64,000 nt of DNA from assembly GCF_020089865.1 (NCBI RefSeq), contig NZ_JAIRBM010000012.1, positions 78,517 to 142,516 on the forward strand, given 5' to 3'. The position numbers and the translations under genes were made by a program. Numbering within the stretch: the stretch's first letter is position 1; every line of letters starts with the position of its first letter. Shown piece after piece: positions 17,888 to 25,822 of this stretch. The stretch is from Microvirga puerhi (GTDB taxonomy: Bacteria; Pseudomonadota; Alphaproteobacteria; Rhizobiales; Beijerinckiaceae). The notes beneath the pieces are model-generated. The model saw only the letters and a list, made by a program, of their open reading frames with translations. It was not told the origin of the DNA and ran no database searches.

Positions 17888-18997
17888 ATGCATTCCATTC
17901 TCGTCATCGGCGCCGGCAAGATCGGTTCCACCATTGCCGATATGCTTCATGAAACGGGCGATTATGCCGTCACGGTTGTGGATGCTTCGGCGCAGGCTCT
18001 CGCGACGGTGGCCAGAGACGGAATCAAGACCGTCCAGCTTGACTTCAACGATGCGGTCGCGCTGCAGACGGCTCTGAAAGGACATTATGCCGTCCTCAGC
18101 GCTGCCCCCTATCACCTTACCGGTCATGTGGCTCAGGCCGCGCGGCTCGCCGGCGTCAACTATTTCGATCTGACCGAGGACGTGGCCACGACGCGGATGG
18201 TGAAGGAACTGGCGGAGGGCGCGACGACGGCTTTCATTCCGCAGTGCGGACTTGCCCCCGGCTTCATCTCCATCGTCGCCCACGACATTGCCAGCCGCTT
18301 TGACAAGCTCGACACGGTCCGTCTCCGGGTCGGAGCCTTGCCGCAATATCCGTCGAACGCCCTCTCCTACAACCTGACCTGGAGCACGGACGGCGTCATC
18401 AACGAATATATCGAGCGCTGCGAAGCCGTTGTCGATGGCAAGCTCCGGGAGGTCCCGGCCATGGAGGAGCTGGAGGAATTCTCCCTCGACGGCACGCGCT
18501 ATGAGGCCTTCAACACGTCCGGTGGCCTCGGCACTCTCTGCGAGACCTTGGAGGGTAAGGTCCGGGCGCTCAACTACAAGACGATCCGCTATCCGGGCCA
18601 CTGCGCCCTGATGCGGGTTCTCCTCAACGACCTCCAGCTGCGCAATCGCCGAGAGGTCCTGAAGGACATTCTCGAACAGGCGGTTCCTTCCACGATGCAG
18701 GACATGGTGATCGTGTTCGTGACCGTGACCGGAGAGCGCAATGGTCGCCACGTCCAGGAAACTTATGCGCGCAGCCTCTACGGCCAGACGATTGCCGGCA
18801 AGACGCGCACGGCCATTCAGGTGACCACGGCGGCCGGGATCTGCGCCATGCTGGACCTTCTGGTGGCCGGCAAGATCGAGAAGAAGGGCTTCCGCCGACA
18901 GGAGGAAATCGATCTCGATACCTTCCTGGCCAACCGCTTCGGCAAAGTCTATGCGGGCGAGCGCTTCGACGAGAAGGCACGCCTCGCCGTTGCCTAA
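17888..18997 (+). CDS. L-lysine 6-dehydrogenase / saccharopine dehydrogenase-like protein
   Basis: A 369-residue protein with an N-terminal NAD(P) Rossmann motif (ILVIGAGKIGSTIADML, residues 4-20) and the C-terminal saccharopine-dehydrogenase fold (CGLAPGFISIVAHDIA; NTSGGLGTLCETLEG). The length matches lysine 6-dehydrogenase of Agrobacterium type rather than the longer LKR-SDH bifunctional protein. The family oxidises lysine (or saccharopine) to 2-aminoadipate 6-semialdehyde. The downstream ALDH7 enzyme consumes that product, and no separate lysine-ketoglutarate reductase is present, which favours direct lysine 6-dehydrogenation. AGGAGG at 17876-17881 precedes the ATG. A saccharopine-using role is the main alternative. 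Confidence 0.8.
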   Translation: MHSILVIGAGKIGSTIADMLHETGDYAVTVVDASAQALATVARDGIKTVQLDFNDAVALQTALKGHYAVLSAAPYHLTGHVAQAARLAGVNYFDLTEDVATTRMVKELAEGATTAFIPQCGLAPGFISIVAHDIASRFDKLDTVRLRVGALPQYPSNALSYNLTWSTDGVINEYIERCEAVVDGKLREVPAMEELEEFSLDGTRYEAFNTSGGLGTLCETLEGKVRALNYKTIRYPGHCALMRVLLNDLQLRNRREVLKDILEQAVPSTMQDMVIVFVTVTGERNGRHVQETYARSLYGQTIAGKTRTAIQVTTAAGICAMLDLLVAGKIEKKGFRRQEEIDLDTFLANRFGKVYAGERFDEKARLAVA

Positions 18998-19109
18998 AGT
19001 TGTCTTACTGCGCCGCAGTTTTGACGACGAACCGGATCCAATTCCTCGAAAACGGCTCCGGCAGATCGCTTCACAAGACTGGGATCATGCCTGGAGTCTT
19101 TCCGAAATG

Positions 19110-19156
19110 GCATGATCTTATTCGGGAAAAGCGGTTCTCGCTTTTCCCGATCATGC
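19110..19156. repeat. Intergenic palindromic repeat unit
   Basis: Nested inverted repeats: outer arms GCATGAT (19110-19116) and ATCATGC (19150-19156), inner arms CGGGAAAAGC (19123-19132) and GCTTTTCCCG (19140-19149) with a 7-nt loop. It lies in the 257-bp gap between the lysine dehydrogenase and the aldehyde dehydrogenase. The architecture resembles the repeat at 24679-24726, as in dispersed palindromic elements of Hyphomicrobiales. A related GGGATCATGC half-unit lies upstream at 19081. Confidence 0.65.
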
Positions 19157-19254
19157 TTTAAAGACGGTGGCACATATGCCGCCGGTTTGTTCAAGGACAA
19201 GCGGAGGTGGTGAGCTCAGCCGAGCCCGAGCACCCGTTTCATGGGAGATTGAAG

Positions 19255-20820
19255 ATGTCCGCCCGCGACCAAGCTGCCCTTAAGGCCGTCCACGCCGCTC
19301 CAACCAGCGTTGCTGAGGAAGCGCGTTCTATCCTCACCCGCCTCGGCGTCCCCGCCAGCGTCTTCGCACCCTCGGGCCGCCCGGCCCTCTCGCCGATCTC
19401 AGGCGAGACGATCGTTCACGTCCGCGAGACCACTCCGGACGAGGCAAAAGCCGCCATTGCCCGCGCCGATGCAGCCTTCAAGGCCTGGCGCAAGATTCCC
19501 GCTCCGAAGCGGGGTGAGTTCGTGCGCCTGATCGGCGAAGAGCTGCGGGCTGCAAAGAACGATCTCGGCCGTCTCGTGACGCTCGAAGCCGGGAAGGTCA
19601 CATCCGAAGGCCTCGGCGAGGTCCAGGAGATGATCGACATCTGCGATTTCGCCGTCGGTCTCTCGCGTCAGCTCTACGGCCTGACCATCGCAACCGAGCG
19701 TGCCGACCATCGCATGATGGAAACCTGGCATCCGCTTGGCGTCTGCGGCGTCATTTCCGCCTTCAACTTCCCGGTCGCAGTGTGGTCGTGGAACGCGGCG
19801 CTCGCTTTCGTCTGCGGCGATTCCGTCGTGTGGAAGCCGTCAGAAAAGTCGCTCCTGACGGCGCTCGCCACCCAGGCCATCGTCGAGCGCGCCGCCAAGC
19901 GGTTCGGCGGCGTGCCGGAAGGCCTCTCGGAAGTCCTCCTCGGCGGTCGTGAGATCGGGGAGATCCTCGTCGACGACCACCGCGTTCCGGTGCTGTCCGC
20001 CACGGGTTCGACAGCCATGGGCCGTCAGGTCGGCCCCAAGCTCGCCGCCCGCTTTGCCCGCGCCATTCTTGAGCTCGGTGGCAACAACGCTGCCATCGTC
20101 GCGCCGAGCGCCGATCTCGATCTCGCCCTGCGCGGCATCGCCTTCGCGGCCATGGGCACGGCAGGGCAGCGCTGCACGACCCTGCGTCGCCTCTTCGTTC
20201 ACGACAGCGTCTACGACAAGCTCGTGCCGCGTCTGAAGAAGGTCTATTCTGGCGTAAAGATCGGTGATCCGCGCGCCGAGGGCGTCCTCGTCGGCCCGCT
20301 GATCGACAAGGCGGCCTTCGACGGCATGGAGCGCGCGCTCGACGAGGCCCGCGCCGCCGGCGGCACCGTTCATGGCGGCGGCCGTTTCACGGAAGGCGAA
20401 TGCGCCAATGGCTTCTATGCCAAGCCCGCATTGGTGGAAATGCCCGAGCAGAAGGGTCCTGTGCTGCGGGAGACCTTCGCGCCGATCCTCTACGTGATGC
20501 GCTATACGGATTTCGACGCCGTGCTCGAGCAGCACAATGCGGTCGGCGCCGGCCTGTCGTCGTCCATCTTCACCCTCGACATGCGCGAGGCCGAGACCTT
20601 CATCTCCGCCGCGGGCTCCGATTGCGGTATCGCCAACGTCAACATTGGCCCTTCAGGTGCCGAGATCGGCGGCGCGTTCGGTGGCGAGAAAGAGACGGGC
20701 GGCGGCCGCGAGGCCGGTTCGGATGCCTGGAAGGCCTATATGCGCCGAGCCACCAACACCATCAATTACGGCAAGACCCTTCCGCTCGCCCAGGGCGTGA
20801 AGTTCGACGTCGACGCTTAA
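19255..20820 (+). CDS. amaB: L-aminoadipate-semialdehyde dehydrogenase (ALDH7 family)
   Basis: A 521-residue aldehyde dehydrogenase of the ALDH7/antiquitin branch. The general base Glu273 is in LELGGNNAAIV and the nucleophile Cys307 in GQRCTTLRRLF; SAFNFPVAVWSWN and FGGEKETGGGREAGSDAWK are ALDH7 hallmarks. It oxidises 2-aminoadipate 6-semialdehyde (in equilibrium with piperideine-6-carboxylate) to 2-aminoadipate with NAD(P)+. The ATG at 19255 has GGGAGA 7 bases upstream and is preferred over the earlier GTG at 19207. It follows the lysine dehydrogenase gene, supporting a lysine-catabolism role. Confidence 0.87.
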   Translation: MSARDQAALKAVHAAPTSVAEEARSILTRLGVPASVFAPSGRPALSPISGETIVHVRETTPDEAKAAIARADAAFKAWRKIPAPKRGEFVRLIGEELRAAKNDLGRLVTLEAGKVTSEGLGEVQEMIDICDFAVGLSRQLYGLTIATERADHRMMETWHPLGVCGVISAFNFPVAVWSWNAALAFVCGDSVVWKPSEKSLLTALATQAIVERAAKRFGGVPEGLSEVLLGGREIGEILVDDHRVPVLSATGSTAMGRQVGPKLAARFARAILELGGNNAAIVAPSADLDLALRGIAFAAMGTAGQRCTTLRRLFVHDSVYDKLVPRLKKVYSGVKIGDPRAEGVLVGPLIDKAAFDGMERALDEARAAGGTVHGGGRFTEGECANGFYAKPALVEMPEQKGPVLRETFAPILYVMRYTDFDAVLEQHNAVGAGLSSSIFTLDMREAETFISAAGSDCGIANVNIGPSGAEIGGAFGGEKETGGGREAGSDAWKAYMRRATNTINYGKTLPLAQGVKFDVDA

Positions 20821-20840
20821 AGTCACATCACATCCCGATG

Positions 20841-20864
20841 CGGAGGGCGGCATGCCGCCCTCCG
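20841..20864 (+). terminator. Palindromic hairpin after the ALDH7 gene
   Basis: A perfect 24-nt palindrome (CGGAGGGCGGCA and its complement) lies 20 bases after the stop, followed by TCTCTTTCC. It is probably a terminator or attenuator before the TPP-enzyme gene, which starts 38 bases further on. Confidence 0.65.
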
Positions 20865-20902
20865 TCTCTTTCCTGTCTTTTCCCTTTCATCGCGAGCCTC
20901 CC

Positions 20903-22582
20903 ATGACAGCGCCCTCCCGCACCGGCGGTCAGATCCTTGTCGATCAGCTTCTCGTTCACGGAGTCGATCACATCTTCTGCGTTCCGGGGGAGAGCTATCT
21001 GGCGGCGCTCGACGCCTTGCACGATGCCGACATCAAGGTCACGGTCTGCCGCCAGGAGGGCGGCGCGGCGATGATGGCGGAGGCGCATGGCAAGCTGACC
21101 GGACGTCCCGGCATCTGCTTCGTGACCCGTGGTCCCGGTGCCACCAATGCCTCGCCCGGCCTGCACATCGCCAAGCAGGATTCGACGCCGATGATCCTGT
21201 TCGTCGGTCAGATTGAGCGCGGCATGCGCGAACGCGAGGCATTCCAGGAACTCGATTACCGCGCCGTCTTCGGCCCTATGGTCAAATGGGCGACCGAGGT
21301 GGACGATCCGGCCCGCTTTCCGGAACTCGTCTCCCGCGCCTTCCACATTGCTACCTCCGGGCGGCCCGGCCCCGTCGTCATCGCCCTGCCCGAGGACGTC
21401 CTGACCGAGACGGCCATCGTCGCCGACGCGCCGCCCTACAAGGTCATCGAGAGCCATCCCGCCCCCGAGCAGATGGCCGAGCTGCAGGATCTGCTTCACA
21501 AGGCCGAGCGCCCCATGGTGCTTCTCGGCGGCAGCCGCTGGTCGAAGGAGGCGGTGGCGGACTTCGCGCGCTTCGCCGGCGATTTCAAGCTGCCGATCGC
21601 CTGCACCTTCCGTCGGCAGATGCTGTTTTCGGCCGACCATCCGTCCTATGCGGGCGATCTCGGCCTCGGCGTCAATCCGAAGCTTCTGGAGCGGATCAAG
21701 AGCGCGGATCTCGTCCTGCTCGTCGGCGGACGCCTCTCCGAAATTCCGAGCCAGGCCTATACACTGCTGAACATTCCGGCGCCGCGGCAGAAGCTCGTTC
21801 ATATTCATCCGGATTCGAGCGAGCTCGGCCGCGTCTATAGCCCCCATCTTGCGATCAACGCTTCACCAACCGCTTTTGCGTCTGCCCTCAAGACTCTGAA
21901 GGCTCCCGGGACAATCCACTGGGGCGCGGAGACGGAGACTGCCCATGCGAGCTATCTCGCCTGGAGCGATCCATCGAAGATCCACCATCCGGGCCAGTTG
22001 CAGATGGGCGAGGTGATGGCGCATCTGCGCAAGATGCTCCCCACCGACACGATCTTCTGCAACGGTGCCGGCAACTTCGCCACCTGGATCCACCGCTTCT
22101 GGCCGTTCCGCCATTACGGCACGCAGCTGGCGCCGACCTCCGGCTCCATGGGGTACGGCGTGCCCGCCGCCGTCGGCGCGAAGCGCGTGCAGCCGAACAG
22201 TCCGGTGGTGGTGTTCGCCGGCGACGGCGACTTCCTCATGAACGGGCAGGAGTTCGCCACCGCCGTTCAATACGATCTGCCGATTCTCATCATCCTCATC
22301 GATAACGGGATGTACGGGACGATCCGCATGCACCAGGAGCGGGAATATCCGGGCCGCGTGTCGGCGACGATGCTGAAGAATCCCGATTTTGCGGCTTACG
22401 CCAAGGCCTTCGGCGGCTACGGCGAACGGGTGGAGACGACGGAGGAGTTCGCTCCGGCCCTTGAGCGCGCGCTCACTTCGAGCAAGCCAGCGATCCTCCA
22501 TTGCATCCTTGATCCGGAAGCGATCACACCCGCCATGTCGCTCTCCGCCATTCGCGAAAAAGCACTGGCCAGCCGCACTTAG
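20903..22582 (+). CDS. Thiamine-diphosphate-dependent enzyme, acetolactate-synthase-like
   Basis: A 559-residue three-domain TPP enzyme. The N-terminal PYR domain has the cofactor-activating glutamate in CVPGESYLAALDAL. The C-terminal PP domain carries the GDG...N metal site (FAGDGDFLMNGQEFATAV...DNGMYGTI). It resembles the large subunit of acetolactate synthase and benzoylformate decarboxylase-type enzymes, but no small regulatory subunit is present. Its place behind lysine-catabolism genes suggests it decarboxylates or ligates a 2-oxo acid such as 2-oxoadipate; that is inference. The ATG at 20903 starts the recognisable domain. Confidence 0.8.
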   Translation: MTAPSRTGGQILVDQLLVHGVDHIFCVPGESYLAALDALHDADIKVTVCRQEGGAAMMAEAHGKLTGRPGICFVTRGPGATNASPGLHIAKQDSTPMILFVGQIERGMREREAFQELDYRAVFGPMVKWATEVDDPARFPELVSRAFHIATSGRPGPVVIALPEDVLTETAIVADAPPYKVIESHPAPEQMAELQDLLHKAERPMVLLGGSRWSKEAVADFARFAGDFKLPIACTFRRQMLFSADHPSYAGDLGLGVNPKLLERIKSADLVLLVGGRLSEIPSQAYTLLNIPAPRQKLVHIHPDSSELGRVYSPHLAINASPTAFASALKTLKAPGTIHWGAETETAHASYLAWSDPSKIHHPGQLQMGEVMAHLRKMLPTDTIFCNGAGNFATWIHRFWPFRHYGTQLAPTSGSMGYGVPAAVGAKRVQPNSPVVVFAGDGDFLMNGQEFATAVQYDLPILIILIDNGMYGTIRMHQEREYPGRVSATMLKNPDFAAYAKAFGGYGERVETTEEFAPALERALTSSKPAILHCILDPEAITPAMSLSAIREKALASRT

Positions 22583-22663
22583 GGCCAGCGCCGACGCGCC
22601 ATTGACGACCTGACGAAACCGTTTCTATAAGAGCACCGGCATTTTGCCTGGAGTTTTTATGCG

Positions 22664-22752
22664 CAGAGAGACCGAGTCCCGGTAAGGCCCGCCACAGGAT
22701 TGGCGGGCGACGGCTTTTCCCAAGCCGAACGCGCATACGCGCGCATTCTCTG
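22664..22752 (+). ncRNA. Compact multi-helix structured leader upstream of the yjhX-like gene
   Basis: A closing helix P1 (CAGAGAG 22664-22670 with 22746-22752, last pair G-U) encloses four adjacent hairpins. P2 is ACCG/CGGT (22671-22674 with 22680-22683). P3 is 8 bp (22687-22694 with 22701-22708). P4 is CGGCTT/AAGCCG (22711-22716 with 22722-22727). P5 is CGCGC/GCGCG (22730-22734 with 22739-22743). Only 0-3 unpaired bases separate the helices. The 89-nt unit ends 28 bases before the GTG start. It is not a tRNA (no T-loop, wrong arm sizes) and I cannot match it to a riboswitch class by eye. A cis-regulatory RNA is the best guess. Confidence 0.45.
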
Positions 22753-22780
22753 ACACTTCCAAGAACTCTCAGGTTTTCCC

Positions 22781-23038
22781 GTGAACGTTTCACGCAATGG
22801 ACAGCGCGTGCTCCACGCGCTCGCTCAGGGCGGCGTCATCCGTCACTACAAGGACGAGAACGGCCGACTCTCCGAAATCGAATGTCTCACTCGCGAAGGA
22901 TGGCTCCTTTCGCTCTGTACGATGGAGCTGTTCAAGACGCTTCGCAGAAAGGGTTTGATCGCTTCCTCGAACAATGGCCCTTATCGCATCACGCGACAGG
23001 GGCTAGCGGCGGTGAGAAGCCGACCAGACAATCGCTGA
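22781..23038 (+). CDS. YjhX family protein (UPF0386, putative toxin family)
   Basis: An 85-residue protein matching the YjhX/DUF2084 family along its length: N-terminus MNVSRNGQRVLHALAQGG, centre IECLTREGWLLSLCTMELFK, and C-terminus GPYRITRQGLAAVRSRPDNR. The fold looks like a winged helix, suggesting nucleic-acid binding. Some relatives are listed as putative toxins, but no antitoxin gene adjoins this one. It begins with GTG and is preceded by the structured leader at 22664-22752, so its expression is probably controlled at RNA level (inference). Confidence 0.85.
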   Translation: MNVSRNGQRVLHALAQGGVIRHYKDENGRLSEIECLTREGWLLSLCTMELFKTLRRKGLIASSNNGPYRITRQGLAAVRSRPDNR

Positions 23039-23058
23039 CATACGACCGGCGGGGAGGC

Positions 23059-23631
23059 TTACGCAGCCTCCCTGTTCGCTCCGAACCGGATATCGCCCGC
23101 GGGAACCACCGTAATGGCAGCGGCGCCGGCATCGAAGCCGTCGAGCAAGGCATTGTGGTGGCTCACGATCTGCTCGACGGTGAAGGGATCGGAATCCGCC
23201 GTCGTATGAGCATCAGCAACAAGCGTGACGTCATAGCCGAGAGTGACGGCGCGTCGGCATGTCGTGTCGACACAATACTGCGTCATCAGGCCGGCGATCA
23301 CGAGATGTTCAATCCCATGCTTTGCCAGCACGGATTGAAGATCCGTCTCGTAGAATGAATCGCAAGCGGTCTTGCGAACGACGATGTCCTCGGGAACGCG
23401 ATGAAGGTCGCGGCAGATCTCCCATCCCGGCGTGCCGGTTTCGAGACGATGTCCTGGAGCGCCGTCATGCTGGATGAAAACGATCGGCGCACCATGGCGT
23501 CTCGCCTCGTCGACGAGGCCGGCGATGCGGGCACGCACCTCGTCGAACCGTTGCAGGACGGCCGGACGCTTTGCGCCCAGCACGGCCAGGATGTTCGCCT
23601 GCACGTCGATGATGACGAGAGCCTTTGCCAT
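23059..23631 (-). CDS. Isochorismatase-family cysteine hydrolase
   Basis: A 190-residue alpha/beta hydrolase. The catalytic triad is visible as Asp9 (LVIIDVQ), Lys87 (VVRKTACDSF) and Cys120 (GLMTQYCVDTTCRRAV), with the cis-peptide segment before it. The family hydrolyses amides, carbamoyl compounds or isochorismate (nicotinamidase-like). The nearest functional class cannot be decided. It is convergent with the yjhX-like gene and directly downstream of transaldolase on the same strand (5 bases between), so the two may be co-transcribed. Confidence 0.85.
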   Translation of the reverse strand: MAKALVIIDVQANILAVLGAKRPAVLQRFDEVRARIAGLVDEARRHGAPIVFIQHDGAPGHRLETGTPGWEICRDLHRVPEDIVVRKTACDSFYETDLQSVLAKHGIEHLVIAGLMTQYCVDTTCRRAVTLGYDVTLVADAHTTADSDPFTVEQIVSHHNALLDGFDAGAAAITVVPAGDIRFGANREAA

Positions 23632-23636
23632 GAGGA

Positions 23637-24608
23637 TCAGGCGGCCTTCGCTTCTTCGAGATGCTTCGCCACGAGGGTGCGCAGGGAACGCAGATCCTTG
23701 ACGAAGGAGCGGATGCCCTCGGCCAGCTTCTCGGTCGCCATGGCATCCTCGTTGAGGGCGAAGCGGAAGCTCTTCTCGTCGAGACGCTGCACCGGTGCAA
23801 TCTTGGCGACGTTCTCGGGCGAGAGCTTACGCGGCAGGTTGCCTTCGGCCTTTGCCAACTCATCGAGCAGCGCCGGCGAAATGGTGAGCCGGTCGCATCC
23901 GGCAAGCGCCTCGATCTCTCCGATATTGCGGAAGGACGCGCCCATGACGACGGTCTTGATGCCCTGCGCCTTGTAGGATTCGTAAATGCTGCGGACCGAG
24001 AGCACGCCCGGATCCGTCTCGCCCGTATAGGGCCCGCCACCGGCCTTCACATGCCAGTCGAGGATGCGGCCGACGAAGGGGGAGATGAGAAATACGCCCG
24101 CCTCCGCGCAGGCCTGGGCCTGAACCTGGCTGAAGAGCAGGGTCAGGTTGCAGTCGATCCCTTCTTTCTGGAGAATCTCCGCCGCGCGGATACCCTCCCA
24201 GGTCGAGGCGATCTTGATCAGGATGCGGTCGCGGCCGATGCCACGCTCCTCGTAGGCCTTGATGACGGCGCGAGCCTTCGCCACGGTCGCCGCCGTGTCG
24301 AAGGAAAGGTCGGCATCGACCTCCGTCGAGACGCGGCCCGGCACGATGCCGGCGAGTTCCGCTCCGAAAGCGACGGCGAGGCGATCGCAGATGGCGGCAA
24401 TCACACTTTCGCGCGAGCCGCCCTGGCTACGGCCCCAGCGCAGGGCCTCATCCACGATGGATGCATAGGCGGGATTTTCGACCGCCTTGAGGAGGAGCGT
24501 CGGGTTGGTGGTGCAATCTTGAGGCTTCAGGCGCCGGACGGCATCGAGATCGCCCGTATCGGCGACCACGACCGTCATGGCGCGCAATTGGTCAAGCTTG
24601 GAGGGCAT
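23637..24608 (-). CDS. tal: Transaldolase
   Basis: A 323-residue class I transaldolase (TalA/TalB type). The Schiff-base lysine is Lys132 in [16 protein letters not shown], and [23 protein letters not shown] and CNLTLLFS are family motifs. It transfers a dihydroxyacetone unit from sedoheptulose-7-phosphate to glyceraldehyde-3-phosphate in the non-oxidative pentose phosphate pathway. Normal length. No other pentose phosphate gene is adjacent. Confidence 0.93.
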   Translation of the reverse strand: MPSKLDQLRAMTVVVADTGDLDAVRRLKPQDCTTNPTLLLKAVENPAYASIVDEALRWGRSQGGSRESVIAAICDRLAVAFGAELAGIVPGRVSTEVDADLSFDTAATVAKARAVIKAYEERGIGRDRILIKIASTWEGIRAAEILQKEGIDCNLTLLFSQVQAQACAEAGVFLISPFVGRILDWHVKAGGGPYTGETDPGVLSVRSIYESYKAQGIKTVVMGASFRNIGEIEALAGCDRLTISPALLDELAKAEGNLPRKLSPENVAKIAPVQRLDEKSFRFALNEDAMATEKLAEGIRSFVKDLRSLRTLVAKHLEEAKAA

Positions 24609-24678
24609 CGAGAACTCCGTGGGTTTTGTTGAAAAAGCCTTAGACCGTCTCCGGGCCTGCGTGAAGCCTTATGCCTTA

Positions 24679-24726
24679 AGCATCGGACCCAAAAGTGGAA
24701 TCCACTTTTGGGGTCTATCCGATGCT
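24679..24726. repeat. Intergenic palindromic repeat unit
   Basis: Outer arms AGCATCGGA (24679-24687) and TCCGATGCT (24718-24726) flank an inner 11-bp hairpin CCCAAAAGTGG/CCACTTTTGGG with an AAT loop; a 5-nt bulge sits on one side. It lies upstream of transaldolase in the gap before the LysR gene. Its architecture is shared with the unit at 19110-19156. Confidence 0.7.
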
Positions 24727-24809
24727 CTCTCCCTTAAGCTGCGCATCGTTCACGGCGGACCCAGAGGGCCGCGTCAGCGAAAACCGGGGCCACTTTTCCG
24801 CACGATGCG

Positions 24810-25700
24810 CTATGCAAAGAGGCCGCGGTTGGCCTTCACCCGGGCCAGAATGAAGGACTGGACTTCCTCCACCCGGCGCAGATTGCGGACTTCCGCATGA
24901 GTGACAAGCCAATAGGTCCGCAAATGAGAGATGCCGGGCAGGATCACGCGCAGTTCGGGGAATTGCCGGATCGCATAATCGTGCAGCACACCAATGCCGG
25001 CGCCGGCCCGCACGGCCTCGACCTGCGCGACCACGCTTGCGCATTCGTAGCGGCGTGAGGTGTATTTCTCGAGTCCCGAGAAATAGTCGAGCACAGGGCT
25101 GTAGAGCAGGTCCGGCACATAGGTGACGAGGGTCTTGCCTGCGAGATCCGACGGATCCGCAATCGGGCCGTGACGGTCCAGATAGCGCTCCGAGGCATAA
25201 AGCCTCAGCCGGTAATTGGTCAGCTTTCGCGAGACGAGGCGACCTTCCGTCGGCTGCTCAAGGGTGATCGCGATATCGGCCTCGCGCTTCGAAAGAGAAA
25301 AGATGCGCGGCAGGGCAACGATCTGCAGGGTGAGATCCGGGTGACGCTCGGCCAAAGCGCCGAGCTCTGGAGCCAGGAAATAGGTCCCGAACCCGTCCGG
25401 CGCGCCGATGCGGACCGTGCCGGAGAGCGCCAGATCCGACCCGCCGACCTCGCTCGCCACGGCAAGCGCCTGACTCTCCATGCTCTCCGCCTTGGCGAGT
25501 AGCCGTTCGCCCTGCTCGGTCAGGGCATAGCCCTGCGGGCTGCGTTCGAAGAGCTTCGCCCTGAGCGCTCCTTCCAAGGCCGCGATGCGGCGGGAAACCG
25601 TGGTATGATCCGCTTCCAGTTGGCGGGCCGCGACGGTGAGGCGGCCTGCCCGGGCCACGGCCAAGAAAAAGCGTAAGTCGTCCCAATCGAAAGCGTTCAT
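24810..25700 (-). CDS. LysR-family transcriptional regulator
   Basis: A 296-residue regulator. The N-terminal helix-turn-helix (DLRFFLAVARAGRLTVAARQLEADHTTVSRRI) is at residues 7-40, and the C-terminal co-inducer-binding domain runs from about residue 90. The ATG at 25700 is the usual LysR start (MNAFDWDDLRFF); the 19-codon upstream extension is not homologous. It is divergent from mmsA, so it most likely controls valine/isobutyrate catabolism. The effector is unknown. Confidence 0.88.
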   Translation of the reverse strand: MNAFDWDDLRFFLAVARAGRLTVAARQLEADHTTVSRRIAALEGALRAKLFERSPQGYALTEQGERLLAKAESMESQALAVASEVGGSDLALSGTVRIGAPDGFGTYFLAPELGALAERHPDLTLQIVALPRIFSLSKREADIAITLEQPTEGRLVSRKLTNYRLRLYASERYLDRHGPIADPSDLAGKTLVTYVPDLLYSPVLDYFSGLEKYTSRRYECASVVAQVEAVRAGAGIGVLHDYAIRQFPELRVILPGISHLRTYWLVTHAEVRNLRRVEEVQSFILARVKANRGLFA

Positions 25701-25822
25701 CCTGCCGGCCCGGTTCGTATTGGCATTTTCGCACAACATAGCTTCGATTTCACCCATAGTCGTGCGATTTTGACAATGATAAACAAGGCCGGAACAAACA
25801 CCCTTCAGGAGGAAGAGACGCC

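Noticed and set aside
20841..20902. Longer N-terminus for the TPP enzyme starting at ATG 20852
   Set aside because: That ATG lies in the centre of a perfect palindrome and adds 17 unrelated residues. The ATG at 20903 begins the family sequence.
22664..22752. Reading the structured leader as a class II tRNA
   Set aside because: It has a 7-bp closing helix and several arms, but no T-loop TTCRA, no 7-nt anticodon or T loops, and arm sizes do not fit.
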